From UBA1664 sp964531715 (GTDB lineage Bacteria > Pseudomonadota > Alphaproteobacteria > Micavibrionales > UBA1664), in assembly GCA_964531715.1 (NCBI GenBank), contig CAZHEE010000001.1, positions 248,001-312,000 of the forward strand: a DNA stretch of 64,000 nt, in the 5' to 3' direction. Shown piece after piece: positions 7,828 to 15,593 of this stretch. Every line of letters starts with the position of its first letter. Within the stretch, counting starts at the first letter, position 1. The position numbers were made by a program, and so were the translations under genes. A model generated the notes under the pieces. That model ran no database searches, was not told the DNA's origin, and worked only from the letters and a program-made list of their open reading frames with translations.

Positions 7828-8409
7828 TTAATCGTTATAAATAGTATTATTCGCGGCAAGCGGTGCGCGGTTCATATCATAAGCATTTGTCCATTCGTTC
7901 ATTTCAATCACGCCTGAATCATTTAGATCTAGATTTAAGAAAGATTTGCCGATAAATTCGCGTGGGCTGACACCTTCATCACCATCTTTGTTAAAGCGAT
8001 CAAGGCCTGTTTCGCGCATGACCACATCTTTATCAACCTCTGCCATATCGGTTACAGTGCCATCACCATAATCAACGGTCACTGTCACCGTTTTTGTGGT
8101 TTCGACAGGGGCGAATGATAAATTCAAAGGGCGGCGAAATTCAATATTATCAAGCACTTCATTTCCATCAGTGTCATATTGATAGAAAAGCTTCTCCCCC
8201 ACTTCATCAGCTTGCAGAACACCATCATTGTTCAAATCATAGACGAGCAAATCGGACGGCAAAGCCTGCTCAACCGTTTTTGTCTCTGTTTGTTTAGCGT
8301 AAGCTTTAATCTCTGGATTATTGGATGGATCGGATGCTTGCGCACTGACTGATGATGCCAAAGCTAAAACCAAGGCCGCGCCTGCCAACTTTTTTTCGAA
8401 TAAAATCAT
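7828..8409 (-). CDS. Secreted EF-hand calcium-binding protein
   Basis: 193 residues. A signal peptide (about residues 1-25, ending SSVSAQA) precedes four EF-hand-like loops: DLNNDGVLQADEV, DTDGNEVLDNIEF, FNKDGDEGVSPREF and DLNDSGVIEMNEW. Each has the D-x-N/D-x-D/N-G pattern, so it probably binds calcium in the periplasm or outside the cell. A Val/Thr-rich linker (about residues 95-115) separates two pairs of loops. It is a single-gene unit with a good upstream spacer. Small secreted EF-hand proteins are common in alphaproteobacteria; the role is unknown. Confidence 0.8.
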   Translation of the reverse strand: MILFEKKLAGAALVLALASSVSAQASDPSNNPEIKAYAKQTETKTVEQALPSDLLVYDLNNDGVLQADEVGEKLFYQYDTDGNEVLDNIEFRRPLNLSFAPVETTKTVTVTVDYGDGTVTDMAEVDKDVVMRETGLDRFNKDGDEGVSPREFIGKSFLNLDLNDSGVIEMNEWTNAYDMNRAPLAANNTIYND

Positions 8410-8469
8410 TATATGTTTCCTTTCATTACTTTAATATAAACGAAACATATCATAAGTTAAAAAGTTCCA

Positions 8470-8796
8470 CTAGACATAGGCACGAAGGATAATCTGATGT
8501 TCTTCAATTATAATTGTTTTTGAGGATTTTCTGGGCAAGGGTATTCCTGCACCGCGGCAAAACATCATCAAGGCCGCCGCAACAAAATCACGCGTGTAAA
8601 TCATCGTGCGTTTTTCATTTGTTTGCGGGTTAACAATATGAAATTTAATTTCGAGACCGTTATCTTCATTTTCCTCGATGCGAATGATACTTCCCGCTAT
8701 CGGCTTCTTAATATCCTCGCTTTTTACAGATAATTTATAAATAGCTTGATATATTTCACTGACATCAAAAATAATGCGCCGGTCTTCACGTGGCAT
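8470..8796 (-). CDS. Conserved-looking small protein of unknown function
   Basis: 108 residues, not recognised. It begins MPREDRRIIFDVSEIYQAIY and is rich in beta-prone segments (IEENEDNGLEIKFHIV, RTMIYTRDFVAAALMMFC) with a C-terminal IIIEEHQIILRAYV. There is no signal peptide or clear membrane span, so it is probably cytoplasmic. It is transcribed away from cheZ, sharing a 100-bp divergent spacer, which hints at co-regulation with motility but proves nothing. Confidence 0.6.
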   Translation of the reverse strand: MPREDRRIIFDVSEIYQAIYKLSVKSEDIKKPIAGSIIRIEENEDNGLEIKFHIVNPQTNEKRTMIYTRDFVAAALMMFCRGAGIPLPRKSSKTIIIEEHQIILRAYV

Positions 8797-8899
8797 GATA
8801 ATCCTTGTAAACTTATGTGTTGTTAACTTTAGCTTTCCTTAAGACTTAAAGGCTAGCCTATTCTTATGAAGTATAAAAAAGGTTTTTTAATAAATAGTT

Positions 8900-9520
8900 A
8901 TGATGCACCAAACACATGCAACAGCCGATGATGGCACCCTTGATGATGATGATGTAAATGGCAAGCTAGATAAGCTTGAGAGCTTTATTGCGCGCCGCTT
9001 TGACGAAATTTCAATGGAAATTGAGGCAACATCCCAGTTGATGGAGATGGCAGAGGAAGATGCCGCCAAACGTTTTCGTGATATGTTAGGCATGCTCAAT
9101 GCGATTTCTTTCGCGGGTGATGGTTCGTCCCCCGCCAATTCCGGGGCAGAGCTTGAAGCCGTTGTGAAAGAGACAGAAGACGCCGCCACAAAAATCATGG
9201 ATGCGGCGGATAATATCGGTAGAACGTTGGAAAACTATGACGCTGACATATCCAATGATATGCGCCTCGCAGTGATGGCAGAAAGCATACATATGGATGT
9301 TCAGGCAATATTACTCGCCTGCGGATTTCAGGATCTGGTCAGCCAGCGTGTGACAACATCCCTCAAGAATATCCGTGATATTGAGGAGAAAATGAGCAAT
9401 ATTCTCTCAAAATTCGGTATTGATACTGTTGTTATTCAAGACCCTGTTTCGCAAGGATCAGATAATATCGAGAATACATCACTTGCAAGTCAGGATGATA
9501 TCAACGCTTTGTTCGATTGA
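8900..9520 (+). CDS. cheZ: CheY-P phosphatase CheZ
   Basis: 206 residues, mostly helical. The catalytic segment ACGFQDLVSQRVTTSLKNI carries Asp145 and Gln149 in the D-x3-Q spacing of CheZ (Asp143/Gln147 in E. coli), where Gln positions the water that attacks phospho-CheY. The extreme C-terminus SQDDINALFD matches the tethered CheY-binding tail (SQ..VDDLLD in E. coli). The N-terminal half would form the long helical hairpin of the dimer. CheZ shuts off the CheY-P signal to the flagellar switch FliM, which is also encoded in this window. Its stop codon directly abuts the stop of pdxH (convergent). Confidence 0.88.
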   Translation: MMHQTHATADDGTLDDDDVNGKLDKLESFIARRFDEISMEIEATSQLMEMAEEDAAKRFRDMLGMLNAISFAGDGSSPANSGAELEAVVKETEDAATKIMDAADNIGRTLENYDADISNDMRLAVMAESIHMDVQAILLACGFQDLVSQRVTTSLKNIRDIEEKMSNILSKFGIDTVVIQDPVSQGSDNIENTSLASQDDINALFD

Positions 9521-10129
9521 TTAAGGGTACAACAATCGCGATATCCATGGGTCGCTTTCGGCCTCTCTTTCATAAACAATGCGATCATGGAGGCGGATAT
9601 CGCTTTCACTCCAAAATTCTATTGCCGTTGGCACCACGCAATATTCTGCCCAATTGTCAGGGCAAGAGATTTTTTCCCCACCCTCATATTTTTCAAGTAA
9701 GGCATTATAATCGGCATGGAGTTGCTCCCTACTCTCTAATATTTGTGATTGGTTGGAAACTAGCGTTGCAATTTGAGATTCTTTTCGGCGCGAGGCAAAA
9801 TAATCTTTTACATTTTGCCTGTTCATTACCATGGCTTTGCCTTCAATACGCACCTGCTTTTTAATCTCTCGCCAGTAAAAATACAGTGAAACACACGGAT
9901 TTACATCAATTTGCAATGCTTTTGGGCTTTGCGTATTGGAATAAAAGGTCAAACCGTTTTTCGAAACATCATGTAAAATTACCATACGGGAATGAGGTCG
10001 ATGCGCCTGATCAACCGTTGAAAGGCACATGGCGCGAGGATTATCAGGATTTGCCTCGGATGCCTCCGCTAACCATTCACTGAATATCTCAATCGGGTTT
10101 TCACCCCATGAAACCAAATTCTTATCCAA
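9521..10129 (-). CDS. pdxH: Pyridoxamine 5'-phosphate oxidase
   Basis: 202 residues, the normal family length. Typical blocks are NPRAMCLSTVDQAHRPHSRMV near residue 30, VSLYFYWREIKKQVRIEGKA in the FMN-binding core, YFASRRKESQIATLVSNQS, and the C-terminal signature IEFWSESDIRLHDRIVYERE. The enzyme oxidises pyridoxine or pyridoxamine phosphate to pyridoxal 5'-phosphate using FMN and oxygen, so the cell has a B6 salvage step and lives at least partly aerobically. It converges on cheZ with no gap and reads away from the surface lipoprotein gene. Confidence 0.96.
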   Translation of the reverse strand: MDKNLVSWGENPIEIFSEWLAEASEANPDNPRAMCLSTVDQAHRPHSRMVILHDVSKNGLTFYSNTQSPKALQIDVNPCVSLYFYWREIKKQVRIEGKAMVMNRQNVKDYFASRRKESQIATLVSNQSQILESREQLHADYNALLEKYEGGEKISCPDNWAEYCVVPTAIEFWSESDIRLHDRIVYEREAESDPWISRLLYP

Positions 10130-10205
10130 AACGTATGCCTTTCTGTTGCCATATTTTACAAAGACTATATCGTTGTAATATCAAAATAAGAAAGGATATT
10201 AAATC

Positions 10206-10685
10206 ATGAGAAAACAAATTATTTTACCGGTGGCTTTGGTCGGTGCCTTAACACTTGGTGCTTGCACAAATATGCAGGATGCAGGGAATAAAGAGCGTAT
10301 TGGTTCAGCCGCAGGGGCGATTGGTGGCGGTGTCATCGGTTCACAAATTGGCGGTGGTTCCGGAAGGCTTGTGGCTACAGGTGTCGGAACATTGCTTGGT
10401 GCATGGATCGGTAATGAAATTGGATCATCTCTAGACAAGGCTGATATGGCCTATGCCAGACAGGCCGAACAAAAGGCCTATAGCGCACCGATTGGTCAGC
10501 AAATCGCCTGGAATAACCCTGAATCTGGGAATTACGGAACGGTGACACCGATTCGTGACGGTTCAACCGCATCCGGCGATTATTGCCGCGAGTATGAACA
10601 AACTATTTTTGTTGATGGTCGCTCTGAAACCGGCGTTGGTGTTGCCTGCCGCCGCAATGATGGCACTTGGGATATAATTTCTTAA
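10206..10685 (+). CDS. Glycine-zipper surface lipoprotein (17-kDa antigen type)
   Basis: 159 residues. A lipoprotein signal ends at lipobox LGAC (residues 17-20). It is followed by a glycine-zipper segment (SAAGAIGGGVIGSQIGGG, then ATGVGTLLGAWIGNEIG), which forms membrane-active helical hairpins. The C-terminal domain (SGDYCREYEQTIFVDGRSE, then GVACRRNDGTWDIIS) with two Cys is that of the rickettsial 17-kDa surface antigen family. It is probably anchored in the outer membrane. A purine-rich Shine-Dalgarno (GAAAGGA) lies just upstream of the ATG. The gene is flanked downstream by a family A repeat. Confidence 0.85.
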   Translation: MRKQIILPVALVGALTLGACTNMQDAGNKERIGSAAGAIGGGVIGSQIGGGSGRLVATGVGTLLGAWIGNEIGSSLDKADMAYARQAEQKAYSAPIGQQIAWNNPESGNYGTVTPIRDGSTASGDYCREYEQTIFVDGRSETGVGVACRRNDGTWDIIS

Positions 10686-10696
10686 TTAGAAACATC

Positions 10697-10786
10697 CGTC
10701 ATTACACGCTTTTGTGAAGCAAAATGCGTGTAATCTATACTGACTGGATTATACGTATTGAACTTTCGTTCAAACGTGTAATGACG
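10697..10786. repeat. Dispersed palindromic repeat, family A copy 2
   Basis: A 90-bp double hairpin between the convergent lipoprotein and carboxylesterase genes. Its outer ends are CGTCATTACACG and CGTGTAATGACG. It has the same length as copy 1, with substitutions that largely keep base pairing within each half, suggesting selection or recent origin for the hairpin rather than the exact sequence. Confidence 0.88.
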
Positions 10787-10792
10787 ACTTAA

Positions 10793-11455
10793 TTAATTTT
10801 TTAATATTCCCTGAATAAAACCTAATCCACCTTTTAAACCTATCGGGTCAATGCCATGCGGCAAACCTGCAATATTTTGTCCTCTAACAGAAATACCAGC
10901 CGTCTTCAAATTCTGGACTGTTTGATGATAGGCCTGCACAGGGATCACAGAGTCCTCATCCCCATGATACAGGCAAACAGGCAAATCTTTATGAACCGTT
11001 GCTTCCAAAATATCCGCATCGACCAACATGCCGGAATACCCTAAAACGCCAGCCACTTTCATCTCAGTTGAAAACGCAGTCTGCAATGCCATCATACATC
11101 CTTGAGAAAATCCCGAGAGAATAATATTTTCTGCTTTGATACTATATTTTTTAATAATAGCTTTTATCAGGTTATCAACGACTTGCCATTGCTCATTAAT
11201 TAAACGCTTCATGACATCTTGGCTATAATCGCGGAGTGAAAACCATTGAAAACCACCGCCGCCCATCTCGCATAAATGCGGTGCATCGGGCGCGATAAAG
11301 GCTGTATTCGGCAAATGAGGCGACCATTCCTGAGACAGCGAAAGCAAATCCAGCCCATTCGCACCATAACCATGGAGCAGGATAACAGCTTTCTCTGCCT
11401 CATCAGGCATAACCATGTGACATGTTAATTCGGCTAAAGTTTTTTTGGTTTGCAT
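10793..11455 (-). CDS. Phospholipase/carboxylesterase family alpha/beta hydrolase
   Basis: 220 residues. The nucleophile elbow is ILSGFSQGCMMALQ (GFSQG, with Ser as nucleophile), the acid is the Asp of YHGDEDSVIPV, and the histidine is in GLPHGID. The early motif VILLHGYGANGLDLLSLSQE is the oxyanion-hole strand. This is the esterase family that includes YpfH and acyl-protein thioesterases, with short-chain esterase activity. There is no signal peptide, so it acts in the cytoplasm. The start codon at 11455 follows an AGGAGC Shine-Dalgarno on the minus strand. Confidence 0.88.
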   Translation of the reverse strand: MQTKKTLAELTCHMVMPDEAEKAVILLHGYGANGLDLLSLSQEWSPHLPNTAFIAPDAPHLCEMGGGGFQWFSLRDYSQDVMKRLINEQWQVVDNLIKAIIKKYSIKAENIILSGFSQGCMMALQTAFSTEMKVAGVLGYSGMLVDADILEATVHKDLPVCLYHGDEDSVIPVQAYHQTVQNLKTAGISVRGQNIAGLPHGIDPIGLKGGLGFIQGILKN

Positions 11456-11481
11456 GGGCGGCTCCTTTTTTTGTAATTTTA

Positions 11482-11648
11482 TTTAAACACTAAGTTCACT
11501 AAAAACACTAAAAATAAATAATCGTCATAGCGAGGAGATTTATAATCGACGAAGCAATCTATACGATAATGCCTATGAATTGCTTCGTCATGTTGTTCCT
11601 CGCAATGACGGCTAAACTTTCATGTCCTTAGTAAACTTAGTGTTTAAA
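11482..11648. repeat. Dispersed palindromic repeat, family B copy 1, with outer arms
   Basis: The core (11523-11610) opens CGTCATAGCGAGGAG and closes CCTCGCAATGACG, with inner CGAAGCAATC facing GAATTGCTTCG. It is flanked by a second, outer inverted pair: TTTAAACACTAAGTTCACTAA at the left and its near complement TTAGTAAACTTAGTGTTTAAA at the right. The right arm ends about 30 bp before the helicase start and supplies a spurious in-frame ATG at 11622. Confidence 0.85.
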
Positions 11649-11678
11649 AACATACCTTCATCATCTACATTACCTTTC

Positions 11679-14405
11679 ATGGAACAAATTAAAGCCCTGC
11701 TTAGCCCGACCAATACAGGAAAAACATGGCTCGCGCTTGAACGGATGCAGGCACATGACAACGGCATGATTGGCTTTCCGCTTCGCCTTCTTGCGCGTGA
11801 AAATTATGATAAGCTTGTTGAGAAACACGGGAAAATGGCTGTCGCGCTCGTCACGGGGGAGGAGAAAATCATTCCGCCGAACCCACGCTATTACTGCTGC
11901 ACCGTAGAGGCGATGCCAGTGTCGGAGCGGTTTGATTTTGTGTGTATTGACGAGATACAACTTTGTGCCGACCCGGAACGCGGGCATGTCTTCACCGACC
12001 GTCTGCTCCATTGTCGTGGCGCAAAAGAAACGCTGTTTTTAGGGGCGGAAACCATGCGCCCCGCTATTCGTGTATTAGTAAAAAATGTAATATTCGAGGA
12101 GCGACCGCGGCTCTCAACCCTGACCTATAGCGGTTATAAAAAGCTGACTCGCTTACCTGAACGCTCTGCCATAGTCGCCTTTAACATGGATGATATTTAC
12201 ACCCACGCCCATGTTATCCGCAGGCAAAAAGGCGGCGCGGCGATTGTGACAGGCGCACTCTCCCCCCGAACGCGTAATGCTCAGGTCGAGATGTATCAAT
12301 CGGGCGAGGTGGATTACATTATTGCCACGGATGCGATTGGCATGGGGCTGAACATGGATATTCGCCATGTTGCCCTTGCCTCAAAACGCAAATTTGACGG
12401 TAAAGCCGCCCGAGCCTTACGCGCCCATGAAATAGCACAAATTGCAGGCCGCGCAGGTCGCCATACCAAGGACGGTACATTCGGTATTACGGCGGAATGT
12501 CATGATCTTGACGAGGAAATGGTAAAGGCGATTGAAAATCATAACTTCCCGCCAGTCACCGCGCTCTGCTGGCGCAATACCGACCTTGATTTTTCAACAC
12601 CGCGGATGCTCCTTAAATCTCTGGAGGAAAGACCACGCCATGACATGCTTGTGCGCGGACGCATGTCGGATGATATGAAGGCTCTCAGCGACCTGATTAG
12701 CCGCGCCGATATTTTGGAACGTGCGACCAATCCTGCCGCCGTTCGCTTGCTCTGGGAAGTTTGCCAAATTCCTGATTTCCGCAAAGTTCTGTCCGATGAC
12801 CATCATCAATTCGCAAGTGCGATATTTGACGATATTATGACACATGACCATATCAAACCCGAGCGGATTGAACGGCAAATTGAGCGATTTAACAATATGC
12901 GCGGCGATGTTGATACGCTGATGGGGCGGCTGGCTCATATTCGCACCTGGACGTATCTGGCACATAAAAGTGACTGGATGGAGAATGCAACGCACTGGCA
13001 GGAACAGACAAAAGAGATTGAGGATAAATTATCCGATGCGCTTCATCAGGCACTCATCAAACGCTTTGTCGATCAACGCAATGCGCTGTTTTTCAACTTG
13101 CAGGATAAGGATGGCGATATGGTCGCCGCGATTGCCGCAAATGGCACCGTCACCGTCGAAGGTCAGGAGATCGGGCAATTAAAGGCTTTACGATTTAACC
13201 CTCATCAGACATTATTGGCGGATAAAGGCGGGCGCAGTAAAAAGATTATCAATGCGGCCTTACGGGCGATACAGCCTGAATTAAAACGGAGAGTAAAAAC
13301 GATGGTAAATTGGAATATGGTCGGCCTTGAGACGGGGCGATTTACATTGGGCGAAGATGGGCAGATTTTTTGGCAAGAAAACAAAACCAATCCCCTCCCG
13401 GGTGAGGCCGTTGCCTTCATTGAAAAAGGGCAGGAGCAACTCAAACCTGCTTGCCGCCTCAATGCCTCCGACCTTTCCGATGAAAGCCAGAAAAGTTTTC
13501 TGGTTCAAAAGATTACCGATTGGTTGCACGGGCATATTCGCACAACCCTTGCCCCCCTCTTCACACTGACAGATGAGTCGAATGAGGCCGCACTTGAAGG
13601 CCCTGCCAAAGGTATAGGCTATCAACTTTATGAGAATATGGGCGTTATTCACCGAAGCGAGATTGAAAGCCTGGTGCCTGATTTAACGCCTGAGCATCGC
13701 GCTGGCCTGCGCCGTAAGAAAATCAAGATGGGGCCGATTTTGGTGTTTATGCCTGAACTCGTGAAGCCAGCGGCGGTGAATATGCGCGCCCTGCTTTGGG
13801 GGTTATGGCATGATAAAATCCTTCCCATGGGGCGACCGGCGGACGGGCGCGTTTCTGTTCATGTCGGCACAGAGGATATTGACCGCAATTATTTCCGCTC
13901 AATCGGTTATCCGGTTTTTGGCGGGAAGGCTATCCGTATTGATATGCTCGACCGCGTTGTCACAGACATTTACGATTCATCCAAGGATTGGCAGTTTCAG
14001 GCGAAACACAGCTATATGGAATGGCTCGGCTGTGGTGAGGAAGATCTCTATGCCATACTGGAATCAATGGGATTTCGTCAGGTGAAGGAACCGTTGCCTG
14101 CCGCAACTACAGAAGATAAGCCGGAAGAAAAACCGGAAGAAACCGAACTTCAAGCCGAAGAACATAAGCCTGAGGCTAAAAAAGAATTGGCCGTCTTCCG
14201 TTTGAAGAAGGGCAAAATCTCTGACCGTCCACGTGTCCATAAACCGCAGACAAAGCCAGAAACGGATAAGAAAAAGTCTTTTTTGAAAAAAGATAAAAAA
14301 CCATTAAAAGCAAAAGGCGCGCAGACTTACCAATCCAAACCACAGAAAACAGATGAGATTGATCAGGACTCTCCCTTTGCAATTTTACAGCAGTTGAAGA
14401 AGTGA
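11679..14405 (+). CDS. Suv3-like ATP-dependent RNA/DNA helicase
   Basis: 908 residues from the ATG at 11679. Motif I is SPTNTGKTWLALERM, motif II is CIDEIQL (a DEIQ box as in Suv3), and motif VI is QIAGRAGRHTKDG. The two RecA-like domains span about residues 1-330 and are followed by helical and Suv3-type C-terminal regions. The last ~100 residues are Lys/Pro/Glu-rich and probably disordered. Alphaproteobacterial Suv3 homologues are the relatives of the mitochondrial degradosome helicase. An earlier in-frame ATG (11622) lies within a repeat arm and its 19 extra residues are unlike the family, so it was rejected. It is probably monocistronic. Confidence 0.85.
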   Translation: MEQIKALLSPTNTGKTWLALERMQAHDNGMIGFPLRLLARENYDKLVEKHGKMAVALVTGEEKIIPPNPRYYCCTVEAMPVSERFDFVCIDEIQLCADPERGHVFTDRLLHCRGAKETLFLGAETMRPAIRVLVKNVIFEERPRLSTLTYSGYKKLTRLPERSAIVAFNMDDIYTHAHVIRRQKGGAAIVTGALSPRTRNAQVEMYQSGEVDYIIATDAIGMGLNMDIRHVALASKRKFDGKAARALRAHEIAQIAGRAGRHTKDGTFGITAECHDLDEEMVKAIENHNFPPVTALCWRNTDLDFSTPRMLLKSLEERPRHDMLVRGRMSDDMKALSDLISRADILERATNPAAVRLLWEVCQIPDFRKVLSDDHHQFASAIFDDIMTHDHIKPERIERQIERFNNMRGDVDTLMGRLAHIRTWTYLAHKSDWMENATHWQEQTKEIEDKLSDALHQALIKRFVDQRNALFFNLQDKDGDMVAAIAANGTVTVEGQEIGQLKALRFNPHQTLLADKGGRSKKIINAALRAIQPELKRRVKTMVNWNMVGLETGRFTLGEDGQIFWQENKTNPLPGEAVAFIEKGQEQLKPACRLNASDLSDESQKSFLVQKITDWLHGHIRTTLAPLFTLTDESNEAALEGPAKGIGYQLYENMGVIHRSEIESLVPDLTPEHRAGLRRKKIKMGPILVFMPELVKPAAVNMRALLWGLWHDKILPMGRPADGRVSVHVGTEDIDRNYFRSIGYPVFGGKAIRIDMLDRVVTDIYDSSKDWQFQAKHSYMEWLGCGEEDLYAILESMGFRQVKEPLPAATTEDKPEEKPEETELQAEEHKPEAKKELAVFRLKKGKISDRPRVHKPQTKPETDKKKSFLKKDKKPLKAKGAQTYQSKPQKTDEIDQDSPFAILQQLKK

Positions 14406-14411
14406 TTAAAT

Positions 14412-14440
14412 CGTCATTGCAGGACTTATTCCTGCAATCC
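14412..14440. repeat. Single-hairpin repeat, family C copy
   Basis: A 29-bp hairpin reading CGTCATTGCAGGA-CTTAT-TCCTGCAATCC, starting 7 bp after the helicase stop. It has the standard outer GTCATT and inner AATCC ends. Family C hairpins also form the arms at 36199 and 36466. It may serve as the 3' end of the helicase transcript. Confidence 0.75.
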
Positions 14441-14605
14441 AACTTCGGAGGTTTTAACACTAAGAACACTAAGGCCACTAAGTTTTTCCAATAAACGCAT
14501 CCCCGCGCCTGACGCGGGGCATGTAATCTAACCGCAGAGGCGCAAAGATGCAGAGTTTAAGTTTGTGTAGATTTTTTCTGGATTGTTGATACATAAATTT
14601 ATTAG

Positions 14606-14634
14606 TTGACGTATATTTAACAATTTGTTAAAGT
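14606..14634 (+). promoter_or_regulatory. Possible sigma-70 promoter for the small secreted protein
   Basis: TTGACG (14606-14611) and TAAAGT (14629-14634) are separated by 17 bp in an AT-rich stretch, about 40 bp upstream of the coding start. The -35 box is good and the -10 box is weak. Confidence 0.35.
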
Positions 14635-14676
14635 TTCATTAAGACTTAAATTTACAAGAGAAAACAAATGTAAAAA

Positions 14677-14991
14677 ATGAATATATTAGCAGGAGCTGCA
14701 ACAACTGCGTTAGCTTTATCGAGTATATCAGGTACATTTGCTCAAGAAGCAGGACAAATTCATATAAGTGTTCCTGTCTGTGAAGAAGGTCAAGAGGCTG
14801 TAATTACTATGACAATGCTAAATCCTAACGAAGCTGAAAACGTACGTCCTTATAATCTATTAGCCGCCCTTCCAACTTTTGAGATTGATTGCATGCCAGC
14901 TAAAGAAGTTGAAGCAATGCGACCAATTACAGGCAATTTCGGTGATTCATTACCTTTACAAATAAATGGTTCAACATTACGTCCAAACTAG
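14677..14991 (+). CDS. Small secreted protein, unknown function, with a stop at codon 2 of the upstream start
   Basis: 104 residues. A hydrophobic signal-like N-terminus (MNILAGAATTALALSSISG, cleavage near TFA-QE) is followed by a short mature domain with two Cys (VPVCEEGQ and EIDCMPA), perhaps one disulfide. Nine bases upstream and in frame is another ATG, immediately followed by TAA: ATG TAA AAA ATG. The Shine-Dalgarno-like AAGAG (14655-14660) is well spaced for the upstream ATG and too far for the downstream one. The present start also lacks the positive N-terminal residues a signal peptide needs, so a nonsense change at codon 2 is likely. It lies within a repeat island. The family was not recognised. 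Confidence 0.55.
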   Translation: MNILAGAATTALALSSISGTFAQEAGQIHISVPVCEEGQEAVITMTMLNPNEAENVRPYNLLAALPTFEIDCMPAKEVEAMRPITGNFGDSLPLQINGSTLRPN

Positions 14992-15043
14992 CAAGCTAAA
15001 CCTCTTAGAAGGGTAAAGACTATAATCGTTCTTAAATAAAAAA

Positions 15044-15134
15044 CGTCATTGCGAGGGAGTAACACGACCGCGGCAATCTATACTATATTAAAGCTCGTAT
15101 GGATTGCTTCGTCACTCCGTTTCTCGCAATGGGG
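15044..15134. repeat. Dispersed palindromic repeat, family B copy 2
   Basis: The element opens CGTCATTGCGAGGGAG and closes TTCTCGCAATGGGG, with inner GGCAATC facing GGATTGC. It carries an outer inverted pair: GACTATAATCG plus TTAAATAAAA on the left and TTTTATTTAAA plus GACTATAGTC on the right (15018-15171). A similar outer arm motif (TTTCTAAATA) flanks copy 3 at 36295. Confidence 0.82.
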
Positions 15135-15238
15135 GAGTGTTTTTATAAATTTTATTTAAAAAAAGACTATAGTCCGATAATTAAAAACACAACGTCATTA
15201 CGGTCCCGCTTTCGCGGGGACAGGCTGTGGCCGCAATC

Positions 15239-15360
15239 CAATTATCTTCAATCACAGAGTTATGGAGTAAGAGGTGTTGATTTATTCAATAAACTCCAAA
15301 TTTCCGATACCCGTGTTACACTGTTTTTCTGGATTGCACGCACAGAGGCGTGCAATGACG
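15239..15360. repeat. Composite repeat, second copy of 7674-7796
   Basis: About 122 bp aligning along its length with 7674-7796. Shared blocks, in order, are AATC(G/A)CAGAGTT, AGTAAGAGG, TCCGAT, TTTTTCTGGATTG and GAGGCGTGCAATGACG. The 3' end is a hairpin of the GGAT...ATGAC type. The two copies are clearly diverged, so this is not a recent duplication. Confidence 0.7.
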
Positions 15361-15593
15361 AGTGAGGAAACTCCGTGATGTCCGTGTTTTCTGTGGTGAA
15401 ACAATCATAGATTTTATAGATTGCGGCCTGCGCCGCAATGACAGTGTTAAAAAACCTCTATATCTCTGCGTCTCTGCGGTTAAATTATATAGCCCCCGCA
15501 TTAAATGCGGGGATGCGCGTTCTTAAATACCGTTTGGATTGCACATATAAACAAAATCAGTTGCGTATCGGTGTTAATCTGTAGTAAAAAACC

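Larger units (their letters stand above)
14493..15523. mobile_element. 1.03-kb unit bounded by ~60-bp inverted repeats carrying a small secreted-protein gene
   Basis: The left arm (14493-14555) contains GCATCCCCGCGCCTGACGCG followed by AACCGCAGAGGCGCAAAGATG. The right arm (15462-15523) is its inverted relative, containing CTCTGCGTCTCTGCGGTTAA followed by GCCCCCGCATTAAATGCGGG and GATGCGCG. Two different motifs in the same order on both arms make chance pairing unlikely. Between the arms lie one ORF (14677-14991), a family B element (15044-15134), another palindromic stretch at about 15193-15235, the composite repeat 15239-15360 and a small GCGGCCTGCGCCGC palindrome near 15425. No transposase is present. 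This looks like a nested or composite repeat island; that it moved as one unit is inference. Confidence 0.55.
14992..15593. repeat. 600-bp intergenic repeat island
   Basis: No coding sequence is seen. From left to right it holds a family B element with outer arms (15018-15171), a palindromic stretch with CCCGCTTTCGCGGG (around 15200), the composite repeat 15239-15360 ending GAGGCGTGCAATGACG, a CCGTGATGTCCGTG fragment (about 15374), a GCGGCCTGCGCCGC hairpin (about 15424) and the right arm of the 14493-15523 unit. Fragments of the same CCGTG...TGTGGT type recur at about 25510-25543 and 36500-36533. Confidence 0.75.

Noticed and set aside
8887..9292. Two antisense reading frames over cheZ
   Set aside because: They are shadows; the plus-strand frame has the CheZ catalytic and CheY-binding motifs.
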